Assembly (NCBI GenBank): GCA_020284085.1 | Contig: JACEVL010000163.1 | Location: 1,770,761-1,834,760 of the forward strand | DNA length: 64,000 nucleotides | Direction of reading: 5' to 3' | Origin: Aporrectodea caliginosa | Taxonomy: Eukaryota; Annelida; Clitellata; Crassiclitellata; Lumbricidae | Shown: positions 55,496-64,000 of the stretch, piece by piece | How the letters are laid out: each line of letters opens with the position of its first letter | How positions within the stretch are numbered: position 1 is the first letter of the stretch | The notes under the pieces: model-generated | The model's input: the letters and a program-made list of their open reading frames with translations, nothing else | What the model was told of the DNA's origin: nothing | Databases searched by the model: none | Program-made: the position numbers and the translations under genes

Positions 55496-57659
55496 CCCAA
55501 AAAAATTATTTTTAGTAAATTGATGGGACAGCCCTAGGTTGTGTTCCTTTTGATAAAGTAAGTTAGTGTGTAAAATATTATAAAGATATTCCATCATTTA
55601 AGTGTGCCACATAAGAGGACAAGTTTTCAAAATTTTAGACAAGGATCGTAAGCACAATTGTGATAATATTAGAAACTTTTTTCGTATTTTGTGTAAGATC
55701 AAGTAAACCTTAAATTGTTTTACTTAAAAGTAGAACAATTAAAAAGTACTGGTGAGCATTAGTAAGCCTTATAAGTTTGATTAAATCATAAACTCATTTA
55801 AATATTTATTGGTCCATTTTGTGACCGTTGACTTTTTGGGTTTCGAAAACTTTTCGATACTCGGACGCCACCTGGAGCAAGGCCTGCTTCTGACCCTCAT
55901 TCTTGGTCAGCATTTGATTTTATTCTAGTACCAATGCCACTTCCGTTTCTATCCTATCATTCACCACACTCAACCTATCTTCAGTCTGCTGACACTCCAA
56001 CTAAATGCTGTTCTATTTCCACGCATTACTATAGCTGTCCTTCATTCAATCAAAAGCTGCTGCTACTTGCAGATTGATAATATTGATTGGCGAGGTCTTT
56101 TAGTCTTTGGGGTTTCTGCCTCTTCACCAGACTCAGAGTTTTCGACGCAATCTATATAGCAGTTATCACTTTCTGAAGCATCAGATTTAAATAACTCGGC
56201 AGCTGTCTTAATACCACTGGACCTGGACATTGGAGTAGTAGTAATAGATTGTCTCTTGTCTCTTGATAAATTCTGCCCTTAATTTCATCTGGTTTCTCTT
56301 CTGTTTTCTTCATCTTGTTTTTCAATTTGTTATCCACTTGTGCCATTGAACTTGACATCCTTCCATCTCTGAGCTAAGCCTGCAGAAATGCTCTGTACTC
56401 AGGATTTTATTTTTCAATTCCGCATCAGAATGTGAAATATTAAATGATTTCCCTATTGATTCAACAAATCTTTACTCTGTGACTTTCTGTGTTTCTCCAC
56501 CTCTCCATGCTGCCTTTTGTGAATTCCTCCACTCATTGTAGATCTTCTCAAGCCTCCAGATTGCATTTTGCATTGTAGTCACAGGCAAGTGAGCTCTATA
56601 TCAGAAAGCTGCAACTGTTCCAACTGTCATGCATGCACTTTCACGAACAGTTTGCCATTGACTTTTAACAAATGAAAAACCTGCCATGTCTGTTTTAATT
56701 AAAGCAGCCGTGCAATATTGATTGAATCATGTGTGAATCCAACAAAGCAAATTTCAGTTTCAGATCTGGTAGAAGGTTTTGGACATGCCATCCTTTGAGG
56801 ACCTCTGAGTAGGCTTCTTGAAGGGCGCTGTATAAGTTTCTGGAATGAATGAATCCTAGTCAGTTTCCAATTAAAAAGTACAGAAAACAATCAAGTCAAT
56901 AAAGAGATTGGAAACACTGGATACATTCGGCTAGACTAAGTGTTGGGTATTGGGTATTTTGGGATTTTTCTTGCAAAGTATTTTTTGAAATAAACTAAAA
57001 AATATTTAAATTTAAACTTGTACAGAGTTGCTAATTATAATCTGATTTTCTACTACCGTATATTAATTATATGTTCTGACCCGATACCAAACTTTAGCCA
57101 GATGATAAATGTTTTGAAAAACATTATTAGGTTTGATATGAAATGCTTTTCCTCTATTACAAAATGCTGGATTATTTGAAATTGGTTATGGATACTCTGG
57201 GATATTGAGAGTAAATATAAATAATTAATTAAGCTTAGGAAAGCCTTTAATATACAGAAGTCCAAAAAATTAAAATTATTTATTTACTCCTCAGCTCCAG
57301 TTTGTTCCAATTTATATATTTATTATTAATTTTAATCATTTATTTATAAAACCAGTCATCAGAGAATAAGGTAGCCAACAATCCATGGTACATAGCACTC
57401 ATCACATAGGCCTATCACAGTAAACTGATAGGCTCTAGAAGTGTCAAACTTTCATCCAGCTCCTGAAAAAAAATTAAAAGTTGATTTTTATGACTTCGAT
57501 GAAGCATAATTTTATATGCAAAATTTAAGTTGTGATGTGGCACCCCTAAATAATGGAATATTTTAAAAAGATTTTGCACATGGGTTTCTACAACCAATAC
57601 GAACAGAACTGGGGATGTCCCTGGCATTATAAAAAAATACTTTTTTGACTGCCACCCTA
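55496..57659 (-). mobile_element. Decayed DNA transposon with TAGGGTGG ends
   Basis: TAGGGTGGTGCCCAAAAAAA at the left and the inverse of TAGGGTGGCAGTCAAAAAAG at 57659 form imperfect inverted ends. Minus-strand fragments inside include a VGTVAAF..RAHLPVTTMQNA-like lead-in near 56620 and YNEWRNSQKAAWRGGE followed by SIGKSFNISHSDA (56545-56430). I associate this pattern with transposon proteins of other invertebrates but cannot name the superfamily. Later frames (56152-56358, 57415-57627) are broken. No clear target duplication. Confidence 0.5.
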
Positions 57660-57769
57660 CAATAGGCCCTACATATTACACAAATAGTCATGTGATGTTA
57701 TCTTATTTCTGTTGCTATCATTTTGCTACCTTTACCAATTATATTCGTTGATATTCTGAGCATGTCATC

Positions 57770-58425
57770 GGTCATGTCGGTCGCTGATCGACTTCTCCGT
57801 CATTTCGACTGATTTATATCCTTTAAATGCAGAACTTATTCAGTAACTTCGAACATGTGGAGTTTTCTGGTTCTGGGTTTGCGTGCCGGACTTGTTTGTC
57901 GATTTTGCGAAGGATTTTGTGCGTTTATGGGTATTCTGTTCGCGGGTCGCCTTGTCGCCATGTGATTGCACCAGGCCCATCCTTTGATATACGTTCGAAC
58001 CTAAGCCACACGGACCGTGTACGCCGCCTATAGCCGAGTGTTTTCGTCTCTGTGGAGGACGACTGACGCGGGCCATTGGAGTGACCTCGAACTTCAGTCA
58101 CTGGAGGCGTTTCAATCTACCGACCGACAAACGACAGATGCCATCTTCCGTGCAGTCCTTGTGCCTCGGCGAATTTCCGGACGTGCATCATCTTCTACCA
58201 GTGAGGGACTGCTCGTCGGCAGCGTAACCGTGTTTGCGAACGATGTCACCTGTGGCCGCTCTACTCTATCGACGCAACTTCGTTCAGAGCTTATGAACAT
58301 CCATGCTATCGTCAGCTGTCGACGGGAATCCGTTGGTGGGTCCATGTTTGTACGTGTGCCCGCCACTGGTGACTCTGAGCTAATTGTGCATTGTTTTGCT
58401 AATTGGTAATATTTTCCTTTGTAAT
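57770..58425 (+). repeat. Dispersed repeat of unknown type, copy 2
   Basis: Longer copy of the repeat at 49755-50240. It includes the part found separately at 52190. Short open frames in it differ between copies, so it does not look coding. Confidence 0.7.
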
Positions 58426-58439
58426 GACACTAATATCAT

Positions 58440-58510
58440 AATAGGCTAGCGCAGAGAGCGCCTCTGAGTAGATATCTTGAAGAGGCGCTATATAAATTCT
58501 CTGAATGAAT
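58440..58510 (+). repeat. SINE tail fragment
   Basis: GAGCGCCTCTGAGTAGATAT and GAGGCGCTATATAAATTCTC with a GAATGAAT tail resemble the SINE family ends. A similar fragment is at 56795-56850. Confidence 0.6.
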
Positions 58511-59124
58511 TCGTAATACGACTATTATTAACTACAACAGGACCAACATCTATAACCAATTCCAATATCGCCAAGAACAAGTGAAACCATTGCCACTAGG
58601 GTTGCTATCATTTTCTTTGTTACTTATTCCCAGAGATTTTGTTAGATTACAATGCAACGAGTTTTGCCTCAGGCAAGTCCAGTGATTTAGCTGACTACTA
58701 TAGTAAAGATACTAAAACAGAAAATCAACTATAGTCTCTAGAGCCTTCACGGCATTCAGACGCAAAGTTCATATTTACCATTTACTATTAAACATCATAC
58801 TTGTCCACTGTTGTCTGGACTCTAGTCTTTCAGATATAGGCCCTATCGTATTGTGATGACGATATACGGAATCATTTCGAAGCTACCATCGATGGATGAT
58901 GAAATTAATTTATGCATAATGTTGATAATAATTATTTCTATGGTACAGGAAAAGCAAGGAATGAGTGGCGCTACGAAACAACTGTTTACAACGCATCGCA
59001 TTTGATCCTATCAAATCATATAGAGTTTATCTAATATAATTCTATAGCTTCTATAGCGCAAAGTTAGGGTGCACAAGACTTTAACTTTTATACAACCTCA
59101 GTCCAATTCCGGATACCAGGATTA
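58511..59124. other. Non-coding, nothing recognised
   Basis: No coding or repeat signal seen. Confidence 0.4.
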
Positions 59125-59584
59125 GGGGCCGTCCATAAATGACGTCATGCAATTTTGGCCGATTTTTAACCCCCCTCCCCCTCGTCACACTTCATCACAA
59201 AAAGTAACACCCCTCTGAAAATGACGTCACACAGCTCTGACCCCCCTAAAACCAAATGTCCATGGTGAAGCAAAATGCTCCTTCATGGAACAAATAGGGA
59301 AAGCATGAATATTTTAAAATCTAACGGTGACCAAATATTGAAATAATTAGAAAATTATTAATAATGGTGTCCGTATACATTAAAATAATTAAAAAAATAA
59401 CGAAAATTTAATCCTCAAAATTAGTGCTGTTATTAATAATATTAAATTGTTGTTAATTGTTAAATTTAATAACATAGACCTGGTGTGACGTCATACTTCT
59501 CAGACCCCCCACCCCATGTCACACATCGTCACAAATTTCTGACCCCCTCCCCCTAGGTGCGTGACGTCATTTATGGACGGCCCC
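59125..59584. mobile_element. PIF/Harbinger-like MITE with TTA target duplication
   Basis: Inverted ends GGGGCCGTCCATAAATGACG with C-rich subterminal ACCCCCCTCCCC in both arms. TTA flanks both sides (59122-59124, 59585-59587). Length 460 bp, non-coding interior. The 3-bp TTA duplication points to PIF/Harbinger. Confidence 0.75.
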
Positions 59585-60510
59585 TTATGAGATAATTAAA
59601 TATAAACATGCTGAACACATTATGTGATTAAATCAACGCGAAATTCCTATTGTGCTGTGGCGAACGTGAAATTCGCCAGAGTTATTTACTCTAAAGTTTT
59701 TAGTCTATTCCTCCTGAGCTGGCCTACAGCCTAACTATTAATAGCTACGGATAGAACCACCCTTGGGATTGGTTGGAATAAGTTGAGTCGAACGTTTACC
59801 GCTCGAATTAATTCTTACATGAGTCCTGGTTGGTTGCCGAGATCTCGTGGCCGAGATCTCGCCGCCGTGCGTGTGGACCCCTGAAGGCACGCTGCTTTTC
59901 TGCGCAGTTGGAAGTAAAATGGCGGATTCAGGTTGTTAAGGGTTTTTGTGCCTGAAGTCTTTTGATCTTTTAAGGGTTGTCTTTTGATTTGGAGGCGGTT
60001 TAATTCGATAATTTTTACGGGGAATTTGGTCCGGTACCTCCGGTGCAAGTTTGGCGATTTTCCGTGGAGTTTTGGTATCGAATTGAAGCCTTTTCCTTCT
60101 CTTGTTTCGGTGTCGATGTCCCTGGGTGGACTTACTATACAGTGGAAAATTTCAACAGTTGATTACTGTTCGATGATCAGGAAAGGCCTTGGCCTGTGGG
60201 AAGTTATCAGTTTGTAATTCAGGGAGTACAAGTTTTCCTATCTATAGAATAATACTGATCTCCAGATTTCTTAACACGTGATCGTACATGTTAAACTATA
60301 AAGTTTCTGTTCTTTAGTACACAAAACCTTAGTGTACACTCGAGAATCTCTGTCAGGCCGATAGTTGATAAGGTAGTGAGTTTTGTTAATTGTATCCGAT
60401 TAAGACAATAGGAACTTTGCGTCGTTAGATTAGTGAGAACTCTTTAAACACTTTGTTTTCAAATTCAGTTCTGTTCACCTTTAATTTGTCTAAAATAAAA
60501 AGACAAGGAA
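59585..60510 (+). other. Presumed LTR/leader region of the Ty3/gypsy element
   Basis: No gene is visible upstream of the gag ATG. With the 3' LTR outside the window the LTR limits cannot be fixed. Palindromic GCCGAGATCTCG words occur at 59836-59865. Confidence 0.35.
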
Positions 60511-63500
60511 ATGTCTGAATCACAAGATGCAAGTGTGGTTGGTAATGAAACTTTAGAATTAGACTCAAATCACGAAAGTCACAGTCAAGATAATGAACCA
60601 ATGATAGATTCGCTAGAGGGAGCCAATGAAGCTCTGCGCCAGAAAGGAGTAGAAGAACTTCTAGGAACGCTTCTAGAGCGCCAACACGCTGTCGAGCATC
60701 TGCTGAGCCAAATCCTACAACAACAGAAACAAACAATTGATAATGAGATCAACAGAACAGAAAGGTCTGGTCAGGCAGTCACAAATCAAACTGTCGGTGG
60801 AAATGAGAACCCAGCTAGCATTTATGCTACAGCCTCAGATCGAGCAGCTAGGGACATATCTGCGGCCCAATCCTTGGTACAATTGAGAGACCCTGGTGGT
60901 TTTATGTTAGCAAGACCTTCGGTGGATTTGAACCCGAGACTTTATTATCAGACCCGGATTGACGAATTTCCCCGACAGTGCGCGCGTTCGGTAGAGGGCG
61001 CCACGCACGCTTCAATTGGTACCAGAAGTGGGGTCGATAATAAAGAATATCGGGTACTGAATAATAAAGGATATGAGGTCCCTGATAAAACAAGAAAGGT
61101 CTTGGAGGAAGAAAGAAGGGTTTTTGAGGACGAAAGAAGAAATTTTGAGGGAACAGGAGTTAGACCTAAGAGGGTCACATATAGAAGAAATGAACAAGAA
61201 GCAGAAGGTGCTCATGGTCTGAATTATCTGAGCTTGAATCAAGGGGACTATTCTTCAGATGAGGAGGTGACATTTAGAAATGCACCTAGGAAACAAGATA
61301 GATTAGAATCTAAACTAACTTCTAATTCTAGAATGTTAGATCAATCTAATGTACGATCATGTTCTAATCTGGAGTTTTCAGTTGCAGGAGTTAATCAAAA
61401 TTCGAGGGATTGGAAAAGTCTACCGATGCAAAAGGTCGAAAAACCTTTGGGTCATTGGCCAATCATCGCATCGGAAGACAGATATACAGATCCCGATCTC
61501 TTCATAACTGAAGATCGTTGGGCAACCACTTTGGCAAGCAAATTCAGTTTTCCAATACGAAATGAAGACTTGTCATCAAAGATTGCTTCCTCAAACTTCA
61601 ATATGAAACATGATGAATCTGCTGGATTGCATTTGAATCAATCTTCGGATGTATGTCTTCCAAATACTCTTCATTCCTTTGAGTTGAATCGAAAGAAATG
61701 TGATAATACTTCAGTGATATACTCTACTCCATCCATGTTTGCAAGAGCTTCAGAACTGAGTCAGCCATGCTTGTCTTCAGTTGTTCATGAAAGGGTGAAG
61801 GAACCCATATCAGTGATGTCTACTCCAGGTAACTATGTCATTTCTTCGACTATCAATTCCGAAATAGCCGAAATGAATAGACTTCCTCGGAACACCAATG
61901 AGTTCTCGCATGCTGAACCTTGGTTGTATCCACGTCGAATAGCCGAAACAAACGAATTAAATGATAGGTACATAACCAAAGAAAGCGATAAACTCTCTGA
62001 TGCTAAAGAAATTAGACAGAATGAGATGAACTCTAATGCGTCGAATTCAGTAGTTACAGAATTTGTCCCTGCAAAACCTAAAGCTGAGACAATCGCTGCT
62101 GAAACAGTTAATCGCAAGGTTCCACCTACATCTGAAGGGAAAACCAATATCTCTTCGCCTAGTGTACATATAGACAGGCCTCGTCAATACATTAAGATGG
62201 GTACCTACAATGGAAAAACTTCTGTGGACGCCTTTCTTCGGAAATTTGAAGTTTGTTCCAAGAACAATGGATGGTCAGATGATGAGAAATTAAACCAGCT
62301 TACCTGTGCTTTGTCTGAGCCTGCATCGCAACTTCTTTGGGAGTTTGACTCGAACACAGTTACTACATGGTCTGACTTGGTAAATAAGCTTCGCTTACGC
62401 TATGGAAGTTCTGATCAAGCGTCGTTGTATCAAACTCAATTGAATACTCGTCGCCAGAAGGACGGTGAAGATCTAGGATCGCTGGCACAAGACATAAGGA
62501 GGCTTATGATTCTTGCCTATCCTGGGCCTACGTCTACTCATAGCGAAACGATAGCCATTCGTTCATTTCTTGACGCTCTACGAGATAAGGAATTAGCGTT
62601 GAAACTGCGTGAACGGGAACCAGAAACGTTGGATTCTGCTTATAAACTGGCTTTGAGGTTAGAAGGGTACAGGAAAGCAGAAAGAGAAGAGACAGAACAT
62701 TCAGATCGTCGTCCAGGAAGAATTAAAGCTGTGAAAGAAAATGACTTTCCGGTTGAACTAGTTCGTAAACTCTTGAAAGAAGAGTTGGAGCCGCAGAAAC
62801 AGAGATTAGAACAATTAGAATATCGTCTGGATAGTGGGAATAACTTCACACCGCAAGCTCCGCCATATCAGAACTTTGTGCGACCTGAGCAATCGTCCCA
62901 ATGGAGAAATCAGTGGAATAGGAATGGAATGAATGGAAGATCTCGAAATTATCGTCAGAATGGACCTCGACCGTCTCAGGGCTGTTTTAACTGTGGTCAA
63001 ATCGGACATTTTGCCAGGGTCTGTCCATTGAGACAGAGAGAACAGCCATCTGTAGCTGATGGTTCAAATGAACAGGAACCGAGTGCGCTCCGACATGTGG
63101 TTGGCAGTAACAACGCTTATCTGTCACTCAAGGTTAATGGAAAATCTACCTTCGCTCTGCTTGACACCGGTTCAGAACTTACTCTTGCTCCTGCTTCTCT
63201 GGTTCTTAAGAAGGACATCCGTTCTTCTACCCAGACTCTTCGTGCCGCGAATGGTACAGCTATCCGTGTATTGGGCGAGGCCACTATTAACTGCGAAATA
63301 GGCGGTTATTCATTTGAAGTCTCTTGTTTAATTACCGAACAAATATCTGAATTAATCTTGGGATTGGAATGGCTGGAGAGACAGAATGCTCTTTGGAACT
63401 TTGGTGAACGATGGGTGAAGATACAGAATCATACTTTTCCCATATGCACAAGAAAACGACAAGGAAATTGCAGAAGAATAGTTGTCGCCCAAGATGTGAA

Positions 63501-64000
63501 AGTACCTCCACTAAGCGAACTAGACATTAACACTTACGCAGTAGTCTCTCATCTGCGTTCGTCTGATAGTCAATGGGCTACCCAGCCTCAGGTGTTGAGC
63601 TCCGGATTGGTAATTTCAGGTACTTTATTGCCAGGAAGAATCGTCGACTTACCAGTTCGTGTGATGAATCCGACCAGTAAAGAAATCAGGCTAAAGAAGG
63701 GTACTCAATGTATGGCAGAAGAAGTAACAGTAATGGATGTCACCACCGAAGTCGCAGCTGCTTGCGCAAACGTCGTGGAAGGTCAAGGTAAACCAACTCA
63801 AGAAGAAATAAACTCTGTTCTTTCGCCATTATGGTCGGACATTGCCGATGATGTTCCAGCTGGAGTACAGGACAAATTACGGGAGATTATTCTGAATAAC
63901 CAGAAGGCGTTTTCGATGAATGAATGGGATCTTGGTTTTACAGACGTGATTCAACATGAGATAGAAACTGGACAAGAAGCACCTGTAAGGCAGGCCTTAC
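60511..64000 (+). CDS. Gag-Pol of a Ty3/gypsy retrotransposon, runs off the window
   Basis: One frame is open from ATG 60511 to the last base, 1,163 codons. The first 140 residues are acidic with a coiled coil (ELLGTLLERQHAVEHLLSQI). A long low-complexity region follows. At about 555-720 is a retrotransposon Gag/capsid domain (YIKMGTYNGKTSVDAFLRKF, WSDLVNKLRLRYG). A CCHC zinc knuckle CFNCGQIGHFARVC is near 828. At about 885 is the aspartic protease site FALLDTGSELTL, with ILGLEWL later in the fold. The frame ends in HEIETGQEAPVRQAL, the usual lead-in to the gypsy RT. Gag and pol are in one frame with no shift. RT, RNase H and integrase should follow outside the window. The undamaged frame suggests recent activity. 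An internal ATG after the PBS-like site at 61017 could be the true start. Confidence 0.9.
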   Translation, partial: MSESQDASVVGNETLELDSNHESHSQDNEPMIDSLEGANEALRQKGVEELLGTLLERQHAVEHLLSQILQQQKQTIDNEINRTERSGQAVTNQTVGGNENPASIYATASDRAARDISAAQSLVQLRDPGGFMLARPSVDLNPRLYYQTRIDEFPRQCARSVEGATHASIGTRSGVDNKEYRVLNNKGYEVPDKTRKVLEEERRVFEDERRNFEGTGVRPKRVTYRRNEQEAEGAHGLNYLSLNQGDYSSDEEVTFRNAPRKQDRLESKLTSNSRMLDQSNVRSCSNLEFSVAGVNQNSRDWKSLPMQKVEKPLGHWPIIASEDRYTDPDLFITEDRWATTLASKFSFPIRNEDLSSKIASSNFNMKHDESAGLHLNQSSDVCLPNTLHSFELNRKKCDNTSVIYSTPSMFARASELSQPCLSSVVHERVKEPISVMSTPGNYVISSTINSEIAEMNRLPRNTNEFSHAEPWLYPRRIAETNELNDRYITKESDKLSDAKEIRQNEMNSNASNSVVTEFVPAKPKAETIAAETVNRKVPPTSEGKTNISSPSVHIDRPRQYIKMGTYNGKTSVDAFLRKFEVCSKNNGWSDDEKLNQLTCALSEPASQLLWEFDSNTVTTWSDLVNKLRLRYGSSDQASLYQTQLNTRRQKDGEDLGSLAQDIRRLMILAYPGPTSTHSETIAIRSFLDALRDKELALKLREREPETLDSAYKLALRLEGYRKAEREETEHSDRRPGRIKAVKENDFPVELVRKLLKEELEPQKQRLEQLEYRLDSGNNFTPQAPPYQNFVRPEQSSQWRNQWNRNGMNGRSRNYRQNGPRPSQGCFNCGQIGHFARVCPLRQREQPSVADGSNEQEPSALRHVVGSNNAYLSLKVNGKSTFALLDTGSELTLAPASLVLKKDIRSSTQTLRAANGTAIRVLGEATINCEIGGYSFEVSCLITEQISELILGLEWLERQNALWNFGERWVKIQNHTFPICTRKRQGNCRRIVVAQDVKVPPLSELDINTYAVVSHLRSSDSQWATQPQVLSSGLVISGTLLPGRIVDLPVRVMNPTSKEIRLKKGTQCMAEEVTVMDVTTEVAAACANVVEGQGKPTQEEINSVLSPLWSDIADDVPAGVQDKLREIILNNQKAFSMNEWDLGFTDVIQHEIETGQEAPVRQAL
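61017..61034 (+). promoter_or_regulatory. tRNA-Leu primer-binding-site-like sequence inside the gag frame
   Basis: TGGTACCAGAAGTGGGGT is complementary to the 3' end of a Leu(UAA)-type tRNA (ending ...CCCCACTTCTGGTACCA) and follows a CA dinucleotide by two bases, as a primer-binding site follows a 5' LTR. It lies about 500 bases inside the open frame, which is unexpected. Confidence 0.5.

Overview
This is a stretch of animal nuclear DNA, not bacterial or viral. It has short exons separated by large introns with GT..AG borders, tRNA-derived SINEs, LINEs, hAT, piggyBac, Harbinger-type and Tc1-type elements, a Ty3/gypsy element and satellites. The mix (endonuclease-type LINEs, an adintovirus/Polinton relic, many small hAT elements) suggests a marine invertebrate. 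I cannot name the species.

Host gene. I can support one host gene, on the minus strand. Five exons join in phase: 54539-54357, 49289-49166, 36832-36467, 29780-29601 and 25055 downward. They encode the last IPT/TIG repeats, the transmembrane segment and a short tail of a plexin/MET-like receptor. No plexin GAP or kinase domain is present. The tail carries repeated tyrosine motifs. The tail exon is broken by a 1.2 kb hAT element at 23329-24551, and related tail cassettes lie about 17 kb further on at 5908-5361. Almost everything else between 5 and 60 kb is mobile DNA in the introns and flanks of this gene.

Layout. 1-4727: two copies of a non-LTR retrotransposon with a restriction-like endonuclease, set in TAA repeats. 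5361-5908: receptor tail cassettes. 5924-9035: a hAT element and a piggyBac relic. 9068-22967: a 13.9 kb inverted-repeat structure whose arms are filled with a 185-bp satellite and whose core holds a broken gene for a Ulp1-like protease plus PHD-finger protein. 23258-25055: interrupted last receptor exon. 26279-35506: hAT elements, a hairpin element with an intact RTE-type LINE inside it, SINEs and LINE pieces. 37929-45690: a hAT element, a decayed PolB/integrase relic of an adintovirus or Polinton, and a 197-bp satellite. 46500-59600: assorted relics and two receptor exons. 60511-64000: an open gag-protease-start-of-RT frame of a Ty3/gypsy element that runs off the window.

The most unusual items are the satellite-armed inverted-repeat element with its Ulp1/PHD gene, the short-tailed receptor whose last exon was rewritten by a hAT insertion, and the repeated association of one LINE family with TAA microsatellites.
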